A DNA stretch of 64,000 nt from Hymenobacter ruricola (GCF_015694525.1 NZ_JADQDM010000002.1:124001-188000), one strand, 5' to 3'. Numbered from the stretch's first letter, positions 51,552-60,426 are shown. Program-made: numbers and translations. Notes: generated by a model not told the origin, from the sequence alone.

Positions 51552-52894
51552 TGCGCTAAAAATTTATCGATATCGACAATCAATTGGTCGCTATCGTGCG
51601 GGTAAATATTATTGGTCCGAATGAAATCAGGCAGTACGTCGAAGTAGCCGCTGAATTCGTCGACGGCCACTGGCAACACCTTGAACCGCTCAACTTGCCG
51701 GCCCATTGCCTCAAACATCCGGTTGGCCGTGAGCCGCTGCTCAACAATCGGCCACTCAATGTTTTTAACGTACGAATCTGCCTGGGGCTTTCCAGCCAGC
51801 TCTTTGGAAATCAGGCTCACGAGCAGGTAGGTGCCCACGGAATTGATTTTATTTCTAATCTCGGTTTCGTATTCGCCGATTTCCAAGGAACGTACATCGA
51901 ACCACGTGTTGATGCCGTGCTGACGAAGGCGGGAATTGAGATTTTCGGCGATTATTTTATTGTCCCGGTCGTAGGAAATAAATACCTGCTTCCCTTCGTG
52001 CGAATCCTTGAACTCACTCTCTGCCAAAACTTTGCTCATTAAGTTTTCGATAAAGTCCTGCATTGGGTGTTTGTGCACCACCTCAATGCCGTATTTCCGG
52101 ATGAAATATTCCTCGTATTGTATTGCCGCCGAAGAATCGTTGATGATGTAAACCAGCTTTTTGCGCAAGTCCTTAAATTTTCGGTTGCACAGCACCCGGA
52201 TGGCCAAGCGCATAAACCAATCTTCAAAGTGGTTGCCAATAAAGAGCAGCGTTTTTCCCTTGAGGATGCCCAACAGGGAATCCATATCCGAGCTCAGCAC
52301 CTGCGGCGCCGACGCGGCCAGGCTGAATAAGCTCTCCATTTTGTCGATGTCTATGTAGGACACCTCTTCGTCGGGCTCTCCGTCTTTCGCAATTTTACCA
52401 AAAAGATAAATCAGCTTTTTTTTGGGCGATTGTTTGTTAATAATCAGTGGTTCCGTTTTGACGTGGTTCCAGGTATAAACGTCTACGTCGTTGTCCAGCA
52501 GCTCTTCGAGCTGGCGGTCGTGCGAAGTGGTCAGATAATACTTAAAATTGTCACCCCTGGCCAGCAGCTGCAGCAATGAATTGTCGAAATAAGGCTGCCC
52601 GTCGACTTTACCGGAGCTTATTTCCGAATAAATACCCGGCACTTCGTTGTCCAATCCATCGCGGCTGATGGCTAGCTCGGTCAACGATTTGGCCGCTTTG
52701 CCCGGGGTTGCGTCGTTGGTTAAATACGTTAAATCCCTTAAAATTTCGCCGATGATGTATCTCTCAAATGGAATCTTCTTGCCGTCACTACTCACCACCT
52801 TAAGCAGGTCGCTGCCAATTACGGGTACCAGTTTCCCGGACCTGTACTGTAGCAGCAGAGAGTCATAGTCGGGCATGTCATCGGTAGTAGACAT
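51548..52894 (-). CDS. SIR2-like domain fused to a TIR domain
   Basis: A 448-residue protein. Residues 18-290 follow the SIR2_2 layout: LVPVIGSDL (22-30), LTTSHDRQLEELL (121-133), LIYLFGK (161-167) and TLLFIGNHFEDWFMRL (215-230). The expected GAGxS, TTNxD and xHG residues are changed (GSD, TTSHD, LFG), so the NAD-cleaving centre looks lost. Residues 302-430 are a TIR domain: VFISYDR (304-310), INTWFDVRSLEIGEYE (328-343) and a candidate catalytic Glu at 385 in WPIVEQ. It therefore resembles Thoeris-type SIR2 and TIR parts joined in one chain, with TIR the probable NADase. Lower GC than neighbours. Co-transcribed with the nSTAND gene. Confidence 0.85.
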   Translation of the reverse strand: MSTTDDMPDYDSLLLQYRSGKLVPVIGSDLLKVVSSDGKKIPFERYIIGEILRDLTYLTNDATPGKAAKSLTELAISRDGLDNEVPGIYSEISSGKVDGQPYFDNSLLQLLARGDNFKYYLTTSHDRQLEELLDNDVDVYTWNHVKTEPLIINKQSPKKKLIYLFGKIAKDGEPDEEVSYIDIDKMESLFSLAASAPQVLSSDMDSLLGILKGKTLLFIGNHFEDWFMRLAIRVLCNRKFKDLRKKLVYIINDSSAAIQYEEYFIRKYGIEVVHKHPMQDFIENLMSKVLAESEFKDSHEGKQVFISYDRDNKIIAENLNSRLRQHGINTWFDVRSLEIGEYETEIRNKINSVGTYLLVSLISKELAGKPQADSYVKNIEWPIVEQRLTANRMFEAMGRQVERFKVLPVAVDEFSGYFDVLPDFIRTNNIYPHDSDQLIVDIDKFLAQ

Positions 52895-52970
52895 TGTGGG
52901 GCTATTTGTGAGGTTGTCAATCGTAACCGTGCCAATGCAGGCGGCATCACCAACCGCATTGCTGAGCCGC

Positions 52971-53001
52971 TAAACATAGGTGAGAATCCGGCAATTTGCA
53001 A
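52971..53001 (-). promoter_or_regulatory. possible promoter for the SIR2-TIR/nSTAND unit
   Basis: Minus strand: TTG (complement of 52999-53001), 20-base spacer, TATGTTTA (complement of 52971-52978; 7 of 8 consensus). It would leave a leader of about 70 bases. Confidence 0.4.
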
Positions 53002-53357
53002 ATATTTCAATATCGTTGAATAATCAAGCTTTTGGTTCACCTGAACAGGACGGCGGCAGCGAAGCGCCGCTGTTCGCCGGCTAACTACCCCCGAAATATT
53101 CGTTCGCTTTTTCGCCGATGGCCCACCCCTCAGTGGTATGGCGAAACGTCCGCCGGCCCTCTTCGCACCGCAAAGGCGCCAGGCAAGCCCGCATCGGCAT
53201 CTGGCAAACAGTGAGTAGCGGTGCGCCGTCCGCATCATACACTTGGTTTAGCCCGCTGCCAAACCCCCAATTCTGCTCAGCGCACTTGGCAACAAGAACG
53301 TCCGGAGCTGCGCTGAAAGGCTTGGGTCGAAAATCACGGCGTAAAAGAATTTTATAT

Positions 53358-53365
53358 TAACTTTG
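53358..53365 (+). promoter_or_regulatory. -7 box TAACTTTG for the MpaB-like gene
   Basis: Exact TAnnTTTG match 22 bases before ATG 53388, in an AT-rich leader. Confidence 0.6.
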
Positions 53366-53387
53366 TATTTCAAAGTTCTTTTTAACC

Positions 53388-54179
53388 ATGCAGTATTTCG
53401 TTGCTCCCGATTCCATCGTGCGCCGCATCTGGGGTTCAGCCGATACCGTTCTGTTCATCTTCGCCGGGGCCGCGGCCGAGTTTGCGCTCAACAAAGCCGT
53501 CGACTGGCTCTACTTCACTGGCCGCCTGCCGGCCGACCCGCTCGGCCGGCTCTTTTCCACCGTCGACTACGCCCGCCGCATCGTGTTTGCCGATGCTGCC
53601 GGCGCCGAGCAGGCCATCGACACCATTGCGGCTATCCATGGCGCGGTGGAAGCCAAGCGCGGCCAGGCCATCCCGGACTGGGCCTACCGCGACGTGCTGT
53701 TCATGCTCATCGCCTACTCCGAGCGGGCGTTTGAGGTGCTGGAGCGTCCCCTCGCCGCGCCCGAGCAGGAAGAGCTGATGGACGTGTTTTGCCGCGTGGG
53801 GCGGCGCATGGGCATTCCCGGCCTGCCCACCACCTACGCCGAATGGCAAGCCGCCCGCGCGCAGCACCTGGCCCAGAACCTGGCCGCCGGCCCCTACACC
53901 TTCGATTTGTATCGCCAGTACCGCAAGCACCTGGGCGGGCCGCGCTACGGCCTGCTGCGGGCTGTGCAAGGGCTGGTGGTGCCGCCCTACGTGGGCCAGC
54001 TGCTGGGGCTGCCCGGCGGCGGCTGGGTGCGCCCCGCCCTGGCCCTGTATCGCCATACCAAGCACCTGGCCCTGAGCCAATGGGCCAAAAACGCCATGCT
54101 GCCGGCCGAGTACCAGGCCCGCATTCAGGCGCTCGACCGGGCGCCGACGGCCCCGACCATGCACCATTCCCGCGCTTGA
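53388..54179 (+). CDS. MpaB-family (DUF2236) oxygenase-like protein
   Basis: A 263-residue helical protein. The pattern SIVRRIWGSADTVLFIFAGAAAEFALN, RLFSTVDYARRIVFADA, IHGAVEA, DWAYRDVLFMLIAYSERAFEVL and a late YRHTKHLAL fits the DUF2236/MpaB family, which includes haem-binding latex-clearing-type enzymes. Whether it binds haem or has oxygenase activity cannot be told from sequence alone. It overlaps the DUF2809 gene by one base (TGATG). Confidence 0.8.
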   Translation: MQYFVAPDSIVRRIWGSADTVLFIFAGAAAEFALNKAVDWLYFTGRLPADPLGRLFSTVDYARRIVFADAAGAEQAIDTIAAIHGAVEAKRGQAIPDWAYRDVLFMLIAYSERAFEVLERPLAAPEQEELMDVFCRVGRRMGIPGLPTTYAEWQAARAQHLAQNLAAGPYTFDLYRQYRKHLGGPRYGLLRAVQGLVVPPYVGQLLGLPGGGWVRPALALYRHTKHLALSQWAKNAMLPAEYQARIQALDRAPTAPTMHHSRA

Positions 54180-54634
54180 TGATGCCTCAAAAAACGGTCG
54201 AAGTACATTCCCCGACAGCCCCTGGCCGGCTGCTGCGCCTCGATTACCGATATCTGGGAGTTGCGCTGCTTTTGCTGCTGGTTGAGGTGTTTATCGCGCT
54301 TTTCGTGCACGACGACTGGGTGCGGCCGCACGGCGGCGACGTGCTGGCCGCAGCGCTTTTATATTGCCTTGTTCGCGGTATTTGGGCCCTGCCCACGGGG
54401 GTTGTGGCCGGCATTGCGCTGCTGGTTTCCTACCTCATTGAAGCCCTGCAGTACGTGCACCTGCTGCAGCGCCTGGGCTGGGAGCACTGGCGTGCGGCGC
54501 GGGTGCTGCTTGGCAGCCGGTTTGAGTGGGCTGACATGCTGGCCTACACCATTGGCGTGGCCCTGGTGCTGCTGGTGGAGCAGCTCCGGCGCGCGGGAAA
54601 GGTTGCGGACCAGCGGGTTCAGGAAAATGGCTGA
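54179..54634 (+). CDS. DUF2809 membrane protein
   Basis: A 151-residue protein with about four transmembrane helices. DUF2809 marks: LDYRYLGVALLLLLVEVFIALFVHDDWVRPHGGDVL, LLYCLVRGIW, LIEALQYVHLLQRLGW and LGSRFEWADMLAYTIG. Function unknown. Translationally coupled to the MpaB-like gene. Confidence 0.85.
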   Translation: MMPQKTVEVHSPTAPGRLLRLDYRYLGVALLLLLVEVFIALFVHDDWVRPHGGDVLAAALLYCLVRGIWALPTGVVAGIALLVSYLIEALQYVHLLQRLGWEHWRAARVLLGSRFEWADMLAYTIGVALVLLVEQLRRAGKVADQRVQENG

Positions 54635-54792
54635 GCCCGCGAAACGGGTGGCGCCGGTTTTTGGGCAGCTTCTGCCATTTCAGCCCGAACTGTTTGGCTG
54701 CTCCGAACGGTTACCAGGCGGAACGGCGCTGGGGCCGCTACCCGGTGCATGATTGCCGCGAAAGGCCTATTTTTACTCAAAAAACCGCTCGC

Positions 54793-55308
54793 ATGAAATT
54801 TCCTTTTTCTTCCGGGGTCCTCCGGTTGTTATTCCCGGTGCTGATGGGCACGGCGGGCCTGCTGAATACCTCCTGCAAGAAAGACGAAGAACAAGTCGTC
54901 AAGGATTACAGCAAAATCGACGACGACATCATCAAGAAATACCTCGATGACCACCAGATAACCACCGCCCAACGGCAGACGTCGGGGCTGTACTACCTGC
55001 CGGTGCTTACGGATACACGCCTCGTGCAGGCCTCGGCCGGGAAAAAGGTATCCGTGCTCTATTCGGGTCACTACATGGACGGAACCGTGTTCGACGCCTC
55101 CATCCTGCACGGCAACACCCCCATTACTTTTACCCTGGGCACCGGGCAAGTAATTGCCGGCTGGGACGAAGGCATTGCCCTGATGCACAAGGGCGAAAAG
55201 GCTGAATTGTTCATTCCTTCGGCGCTGGCGTATGGGTCCCGGGGTTCGGGGCCGATTCCGCCCAACACCACGCTGCGCTTCGAAGTGGAGCTGGTCGACG
55301 TAAAATAA
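54793..55308 (+). CDS. FKBP-type peptidyl-prolyl isomerase lipoprotein
   Basis: A 171-residue lipoprotein, lipobox LLNTSC (Cys near residue 28), that should speed cis-trans proline isomerisation in the periplasm. The FKBP domain (about 80-171) has KVSVLYSGHYMDGTVFDAS, FTLGTGQVIAGWDEGIALM, GEKAELFIPSALAYGSRG and IPPNTTLRFEVELVDV. The FKBP active-site aromatic and Asp positions are kept. It converges on the helicase gene with a nine-base gap. Confidence 0.92.
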   Translation: MKFPFSSGVLRLLFPVLMGTAGLLNTSCKKDEEQVVKDYSKIDDDIIKKYLDDHQITTAQRQTSGLYYLPVLTDTRLVQASAGKKVSVLYSGHYMDGTVFDASILHGNTPITFTLGTGQVIAGWDEGIALMHKGEKAELFIPSALAYGSRGSGPIPPNTTLRFEVELVDVK

Positions 55309-55317
55309 GCCGCTTGG

Positions 55318-58300
55318 CTAAGGCCTGACCGCCGCCACGCGGGCCAGCAGGGCCGCGTGGTGCGGCGCGCGCTGCAGCACCTCCGCGTTGCCGAGCAGCA
55401 CCAGCTGCTGGCGGGCCCGCGTGAGGGCCACGTTCAGCTTGCGGTCGACCTGGCCGCTTTCGTCGGGCGAGACCATGAGCTCCAGCTGGTGCTCGTGGTG
55501 GCAGCAGAAACTCACGATGATGACCTCGCGCTGGCTGCCCTGGTAGCGCTCCACGGTGTCGACGCTGACCTGGGTGAGGGCGGGCAAGTCCAGTTCCCGC
55601 GCCAACTGGGCCAGCCGCGCCCGAATGCGCGCCGCCTGGTTGCGGTAGCTGGCGATGATGCCCAGCGTGGTTTCGGGGTTGAACCTGGCGCCGTAGCCCT
55701 GGGCCACGTAGGCGGCGGCCCGCCCGGCCAGGTCGGCTTCCTGGGCCGATTCTTTCATGGACAAATCCTCGGGCAGGCGCCGGGTGGGCACGAATACCAC
55801 GCGCCGGGCCTGCAGCGCCGCCGCAAACGCATCGGCGGGCGCGGGCCAGTGGGCGCGGTCGAGCGGGGCGGCCTGCCAGGGCAGCGGGCAGCGCAGCTGG
55901 TTTTCGTAGAAGTCCTGGTTGACCAGCACGGCCAGCTCCTGATGCATGCGGTACTGGTCGGCCAGGGTGCCGTGGGCGTGCGGCCACTGGGCCTCGGCGC
56001 GCCGGAACAGGCGCTCGAAGTAGGAATTGCGCAGGTTGGTGAGGCCCAGCTCGTCGCGCAGCAGTTGGGCTACTTCGGGGGCCACGGCGCTGGCTTCGGG
56101 CTCCTGGGCCACCACGGCGGGCAATTGGCGGTGGTCGCCGATGAGGATGAACTTGGGCACTTTGGCCAGCAGCGCCAGCATGGGCGACTCCAGCACCTGG
56201 CTGGCCTCGTCCACCACGGCCAGGTCGAACTGCTTGAGCATGAACAGCTCGGGCTTGCCCAGCAGGCTGGCCACCGTGCCCACGTAGAACGGGCAGGTGG
56301 TGAGGCGCCCGCGCACCATTTGCCGACTGGTGCAGTCGCGCAGCATGTTGTCGAGCAGATACGGCCGGTACACCGGCGCCGTGCCCAGCCGCGAACCCAC
56401 CCGAATGAACGGCAGGCCGGCCTGCACCAGCTGCTCGCAGATTTCGTCCACGGCGCGGTTGGTGTAGGCGGCTAGCAGCACCTGCTTGTCTTGTTTGTAG
56501 AGGCGCTCGGCCAGCTCGCGCAGCACGGCGCGGGTCTTGCCGGTGCCGGGCGGGCCGCAGAGCACAAACCAGTCGGGCGCGGCCAGGGCGCGGGCCACCA
56601 CTTCCGGGGCCGTGGTCGCGGGCGGCGCGTCCGGGCTCCACTCCTCGGGCTCGCGCGGACCGATGCGCGCCAGTAGCCGCTTCCGCCGTTCGGGCGCCAG
56701 GCTTAAGAAGGAAGACAAGCCTGCCCACTCCCTCCGGAAGGTGTCGTAGGTATCGGGCTCCAGGGCCCAGTGCGAATGGCCTTGCAGGTAGCGAGGGGCC
56801 ATGCGGCGGTTGCGCACGCTAAGCACCACGCGGCCGTCGGCGCTCAGGTCTTCGGCCAGCACCACTTTCACCACCTGCGCATCAAGCACTGTCAAGCTTT
56901 TAGCTGCTGGCTGAGAGCTGTTAGCGTCGCTCGATGAAGAGCTAACAGCTTTTCTTCTCGGGTACAGAATCAGCGTGTCGCCGGCCCGGAAGTTGACTTC
57001 GCGGCCTTCGGCGGGACGCTGGAATATGAGGTGCGGGCCGAGACCGTCGCGGGCATCATCGGGGGCGTTGCTGTTGTCTTCCAGCAGCATCAGGTCATCG
57101 AGCAGGCTGAAATTCTGGAATTTGCGGGCGGGTGGGAGGCGCCACAGGCCGGCCTGGCCGCCGGCATCGCCGGGCCGGGCCTCGTCGCCGAGCAGCGTGA
57201 GGCGCATTTCGCGGGCGGTGAAGCGGGCCAGTTCCAGGCAGTAGGCGCGCTCGGTGCGGTCGGCGGCGGCCCAGGCGTTGGCTACTTTTTCGGCTTTAGC
57301 CTTGCCGAAGGGCGGCAGCGCCTCCAGGTTGGGGCGCAGCACGGGGGCCAGCAGGCGCGCCGTCTGGACGGGGCCGGTGGCACGGGCCAGCTGCAGTTCG
57401 ATGCCCACCAGCTGGTTGCGGGCCGACAGCAGCCGGTCAATCAGTTCCTGGTTTTGGTCGACGCGGCGCACGGCGGGCTGGCCGCTGGCCGCGTTGGAAT
57501 ACAGGATGCTGGTGCGGCCCCGGCCGGCCGTTTCGCCGTCGGCCCCAAACACCGACTCCAGGAGCAAGCGGTAGAGCTGGGCCTGGGCGGCGTGGTTGCT
57601 CCAGGGCTCGGCGTGGGGCACTTTGGTCGAACTTTTCAATTCAACTAAATCGTAGCCGGTGGCGCTTTCGTGCAGCAAGTCGAGCCGGCCTTGCAGGCCG
57701 TAGGTGGCCGAGAGGAAAGTGGGTTCGAGGAAGCAGTCGGCCAGGCGCAGGGGCTCCTGCTGATAGCCGGTGCGGCTCTGGGCCACGAAGCCTTGCACGC
57801 GGGTTTCGCGCAGGGTGCGGTGGTGGCGGCGCAGGTCGTTCAGCAGTTCGGGCACGCCGGTGCGCGTCTGGAACTCCGGCAGCGTGCTGATGGCCAGCGG
57901 TGCGGCCCGAAACAGCCGCTGCTTGAAGAATTTTTCCAGGTCAAACTCTCCGCGGAAGCCGGCTGGCGGCAGCATTTCCGGTCCGGGCCCGGCGGCCGTG
58001 GCGTTGATTTCCGCCAGGTTTTTCACTTCGGCTTGCTGGGCGGCGTGGCTCACTTCCTCATCCAGCAGCAGGTTCACCAGGTTTCCGACCACGAGGGGGC
58101 GGGAGGTGTCGTCGGGCAGAAAGGCGTTCAGCAGGGCCCATTCGGGGATGGTGGCCGTGGCCTGGGCGCACTCGGCGATGGTGGTCACACTCACCAGGTA
58201 ATCGGGCTCCAACACCACGCGGCGCGGGCTCACCCGCCCGTCGGCCTGCTGCACCGGCCCGATGAGGTGCAGCGTGGGGTGCAGCGCGGCGGCCAGCGGC

Positions 58301-58869
58301 AACAGATTTTCATACGCCGCCGGCAGCAGCAAGCGGAACGGCGCGGCCGGGCAGCCATCGGCCGGCGTGACCATTTCGACCGTGATTTCACTTTTGGCCT
58401 CGTCGACGTGCAGCACGTGCACCCGCCAGGTGGCACTGGGCACTACCGGCTCAGAGGCTACAACTGGCGCCACCGCAAGAGTTGACTCAGCAGCCGATTC
58501 CTCCGGTTGCGGCATTTCGGGCAGGGCTGGGCCTTCGTAAAACTCGCCCGTGAGGTGCAGCACCAGCGCCGCCACGGCCGCAAAGCCGGCGGTGGCTTCG
58601 GCCGGCGTGCCGGCGTAGCTTTCGTGCAGCACCAGGTTGGCCGCCAGGCGCAGGGCCTGGAGTTGGTTGCGCAGCGCGGTGGGCAGGCCGCGCTGGTAAG
58701 CCACCTGCCCGACGGCCTGGCTAAGGTCGACAAACGGCGTTTCGGTGCGCTTGCATTCGTCGCGCAGCACTTTTTCCAGCAGCTTACGCAGTTGGGGCAA
58801 CTGGTCGGCGGGGGCGGCGGCCGGGGCCGCAGCCAGCGCGGCGAGGCGGGCGTAGTAGTCGATGGGCAT
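55318..58869 (-). CDS. Dna2-like nuclease-helicase (PD-(D/E)XK plus SF1)
   Basis: A 1183-residue protein. An N-terminal unknown region precedes a PD-(D/E)XK nuclease-like core near residues 390-440 (LQGRLDLLHESATGYDLVELKSST), as in Dna2/Cas4-AAA proteins. The SF1 helicase part has the Walker A GPPGTGKTRAVL (about 770), Walker B VVDEASQVLE (about 885), GDHRQLPAVV, QYRMHQELAVL and VALTRARQQLVLLG. It probably unwinds and cuts DNA or RNA-DNA in repair. Residues about 645-665 encode a Ser/Ala-rich patch overlapping a palindromic element (56916-56950). Confidence 0.85.
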   Translation of the reverse strand: MPIDYYARLAALAAAPAAAPADQLPQLRKLLEKVLRDECKRTETPFVDLSQAVGQVAYQRGLPTALRNQLQALRLAANLVLHESYAGTPAEATAGFAAVAALVLHLTGEFYEGPALPEMPQPEESAAESTLAVAPVVASEPVVPSATWRVHVLHVDEAKSEITVEMVTPADGCPAAPFRLLLPAAYENLLPLAAALHPTLHLIGPVQQADGRVSPRRVVLEPDYLVSVTTIAECAQATATIPEWALLNAFLPDDTSRPLVVGNLVNLLLDEEVSHAAQQAEVKNLAEINATAAGPGPEMLPPAGFRGEFDLEKFFKQRLFRAAPLAISTLPEFQTRTGVPELLNDLRRHHRTLRETRVQGFVAQSRTGYQQEPLRLADCFLEPTFLSATYGLQGRLDLLHESATGYDLVELKSSTKVPHAEPWSNHAAQAQLYRLLLESVFGADGETAGRGRTSILYSNAASGQPAVRRVDQNQELIDRLLSARNQLVGIELQLARATGPVQTARLLAPVLRPNLEALPPFGKAKAEKVANAWAAADRTERAYCLELARFTAREMRLTLLGDEARPGDAGGQAGLWRLPPARKFQNFSLLDDLMLLEDNSNAPDDARDGLGPHLIFQRPAEGREVNFRAGDTLILYPRRKAVSSSSSDANSSQPAAKSLTVLDAQVVKVVLAEDLSADGRVVLSVRNRRMAPRYLQGHSHWALEPDTYDTFRREWAGLSSFLSLAPERRKRLLARIGPREPEEWSPDAPPATTAPEVVARALAAPDWFVLCGPPGTGKTRAVLRELAERLYKQDKQVLLAAYTNRAVDEICEQLVQAGLPFIRVGSRLGTAPVYRPYLLDNMLRDCTSRQMVRGRLTTCPFYVGTVASLLGKPELFMLKQFDLAVVDEASQVLESPMLALLAKVPKFILIGDHRQLPAVVAQEPEASAVAPEVAQLLRDELGLTNLRNSYFERLFRRAEAQWPHAHGTLADQYRMHQELAVLVNQDFYENQLRCPLPWQAAPLDRAHWPAPADAFAAALQARRVVFVPTRRLPEDLSMKESAQEADLAGRAAAYVAQGYGARFNPETTLGIIASYRNQAARIRARLAQLARELDLPALTQVSVDTVERYQGSQREVIIVSFCCHHEHQLELMVSPDESGQVDRKLNVALTRARQQLVLLGNAEVLQRAPHHAALLARVAAVRP
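56916..56950. repeat. short palindrome inside the nuclease-helicase gene
   Basis: AGCTGTTAGC (56916-56925) and GCTAACAGCT (56941-56950) are exact complements with a 15-base loop; the surrounding 60 bases are AT-richer than the gene and code for low-complexity sequence. Confidence 0.6.
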
Positions 58870-58945
58870 TGGGAGGTAGAGATTCAGCGGCCGGACCCAT
58901 AAAAGTAACGCCCGGGCGGCATCTGCCCTAACTTGCTGCCCGCCG

Positions 58946-59410
58946 CTACTTCACGGCCCGAAATCCGACCGGTGCCGCCAGCGGGCCTTCTTCGTACATG
59001 TTCAGATACAGCGTTACCGGCTTTTTTTGCCCTTTCCACGTCACGGCGTAAATGTCGAGCTGGCCCTCGTTATCCACCCCACCGCTCGTGGTTTTGAACG
59101 CGCAGCAGCTGCCTTGCCGCTCGTATTCCAGCGGCTGGCCATTGGGCCCCAGCAGGGCGTTGAGGTAGCGCTGCTGGTTGCGGGCACCCGCTTCGCGGCC
59201 GCCGCCCACCCGCACGGGGTTGTTTGCCGTAAAGCCGTAGGTTTCATCCTGGCTGCTGGCCTGAATGAGAAAGGGCAGCACCCCGCTGCCGGCCTGCGCG
59301 TGCAGGCCCTCCGACACGGCCCCGCCGTAGGTGGGCGGCGTGCGCAGCCGGCCCGTTTCACAGCTCCACACGCCCACCGCAATGAGCATCCACATCCCCG
59401 CTTTTTTCAT
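58946..59410 (-). CDS. small conserved lipoprotein, unknown
   Basis: A 154-residue lipoprotein (lipobox VWSC). The body (DETYGFTANNPVRVGGG, NQQRYLNALLGPNGQPLEYER, GSCCAFKT, LDIYAVTW, PVTLYLNMY) belongs to a Bacteroidota family that, as I recall, is sometimes mislabelled 2-dehydro-3-deoxyphosphooctonate aldolase; I see no aldolase motif. Function unknown. Its ATG shares CATG (59408-59411) with the start of the divergent gene. Confidence 0.75.
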   Translation of the reverse strand: MKKAGMWMLIAVGVWSCETGRLRTPPTYGGAVSEGLHAQAGSGVLPFLIQASSQDETYGFTANNPVRVGGGREAGARNQQRYLNALLGPNGQPLEYERQGSCCAFKTTSGGVDNEGQLDIYAVTWKGQKKPVTLYLNMYEEGPLAAPVGFRAVK

Positions 59411-60035
59411 GACAACGCTTGATTTTAAGTTACCCCGGCCCGTTTCGCGGCCGGCCACACCCCTGCAAATAACTACCCGTCGTGCTTTGTTTGGCTTTTT
59501 GGTGTTGGCCGGCACGCTTTTTCGCCCCGTTGCGGCCCAGGCCCAGGACCCCGCCCGCCCACCGCTCGACGCCCGCTTGTCTGCCCTGCTGCGCGAGCGC
59601 GCTGTCCTGACCCGCCAATACGCCGAGGCCAACGCCCAGCGCCACAGCCTGTTCGGCAACAAACCATCTAAAAAGGACCTCCAGGAAGTGGTGGACGCCC
59701 TGCAGGGCATCGTAGACAAGGACCAGCAAATCGTGGACGTGCTCAACCGCACCGCGCAGCAGGCCCAAACCACGTCGGTGCGCCTGGCGGCCACCACCAC
59801 CCAGCTCGAAAACACCAGCCGGGGCGACCGCAACGTGACGGCCCAGCGCCTGCTGGAACTGGAAAATGATGCCCAAAACCTGCGCCAGCGCGAAAAGCAA
59901 CAGCTGCTCAAGCAGCGCGACCTCGAAGCCGAAGTGGCCGAGGCCAAGCAGGGCCATTTCGTGCGCGACGCGCTGATTGCGGTGCTGTCGGTGGCCTGCG
60001 TGGGACTGGCAGTGGCGTTGCGGCGGCGCAAGTAG
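59409..60035 (+). CDS. membrane-anchored coiled-coil protein, unknown
   Basis: A 208-residue protein: N-terminal signal-like segment (ALFGFLVLAGTLF...AAQAQ), a long Gln/Leu/Glu-rich coiled coil (about 55-180), and a C-terminal transmembrane helix followed by RRRK. It may be a periplasmic spacer or tether. I do not recognise a family. The start at ATG 59409 overlaps the divergent lipoprotein start; a later TTG start is possible. It ends 15 bases before the Imm51-like gene. Confidence 0.6.
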   Translation: MTTLDFKLPRPVSRPATPLQITTRRALFGFLVLAGTLFRPVAAQAQDPARPPLDARLSALLRERAVLTRQYAEANAQRHSLFGNKPSKKDLQEVVDALQGIVDKDQQIVDVLNRTAQQAQTTSVRLAATTTQLENTSRGDRNVTAQRLLELENDAQNLRQREKQQLLKQRDLEAEVAEAKQGHFVRDALIAVLSVACVGLAVALRRRK

Positions 60036-60050
60036 CCGTATGTTGCGGCC

Positions 60051-60410
60051 ATGGAATCTATTTTTCCTTTTCAGCTTGCCCCCGCCCCGCCGCCCATTTC
60101 GCCCGAATATGAGGTGGTGATTTTTGCCGACGTGGACGGGCTGGAAGAGTATTACCGCCTGTTTCAGCATTTCGGCTTTGGCGGCACGCCGGCTTCGTGG
60201 GCCGAGCATTTGGAAACCATCGTGGAAGAGCACGCCCCGGCGCTGCTCGACGAGCTGGAATTCACCGAAAGTGGTGCGGCCTTCGTGGCCTACGCCAGCA
60301 ACGCCGCCATTGCCGACCAGTTTCTGGCCTGCGTGCTGCCTTATTTCGGCTCGTTGCCCAAGCTGCAGAAGTACCTAAGCCAGGCCGACCCCGGGGACTT
60401 TTTTGCCTGA
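60051..60410 (+). CDS. Imm51-like protein
   Basis: A 119-residue acidic protein. The order of blocks FADVDGLEEYYRLFQHFGFGGTPASWAEHLETIV, EHAPALLDELEFTESGAAFVAYAS and LPKLQKYLSQADP resembles Imm51 immunity proteins, which pair with polymorphic toxins. No toxin gene is adjacent, so this may be an orphan or a housekeeping relative. The match is by eye only. Confidence 0.5.
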   Translation: MESIFPFQLAPAPPPISPEYEVVIFADVDGLEEYYRLFQHFGFGGTPASWAEHLETIVEEHAPALLDELEFTESGAAFVAYASNAAIADQFLACVLPYFGSLPKLQKYLSQADPGDFFA

Positions 60411-60426
60411 GCAGATTCCAGGACGG

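Larger units (their letters stand above)
52895..53387. other. 493-base gap between the immune-like unit and the MpaB-like gene
   Basis: Holds the candidate SIR2-TIR promoter and the MpaB -7 box. The middle, including the AT-rich 53000-53040 stretch, has no supported gene; longer minus-strand frames read as random protein. Confidence 0.5.

Noticed and set aside
49566..52894. Transposon or phage origin of the SIR2-TIR/nSTAND unit
   Set aside because: No integrase, transposase, terminal repeats or attachment site seen at either edge, although lower GC suggests transfer.
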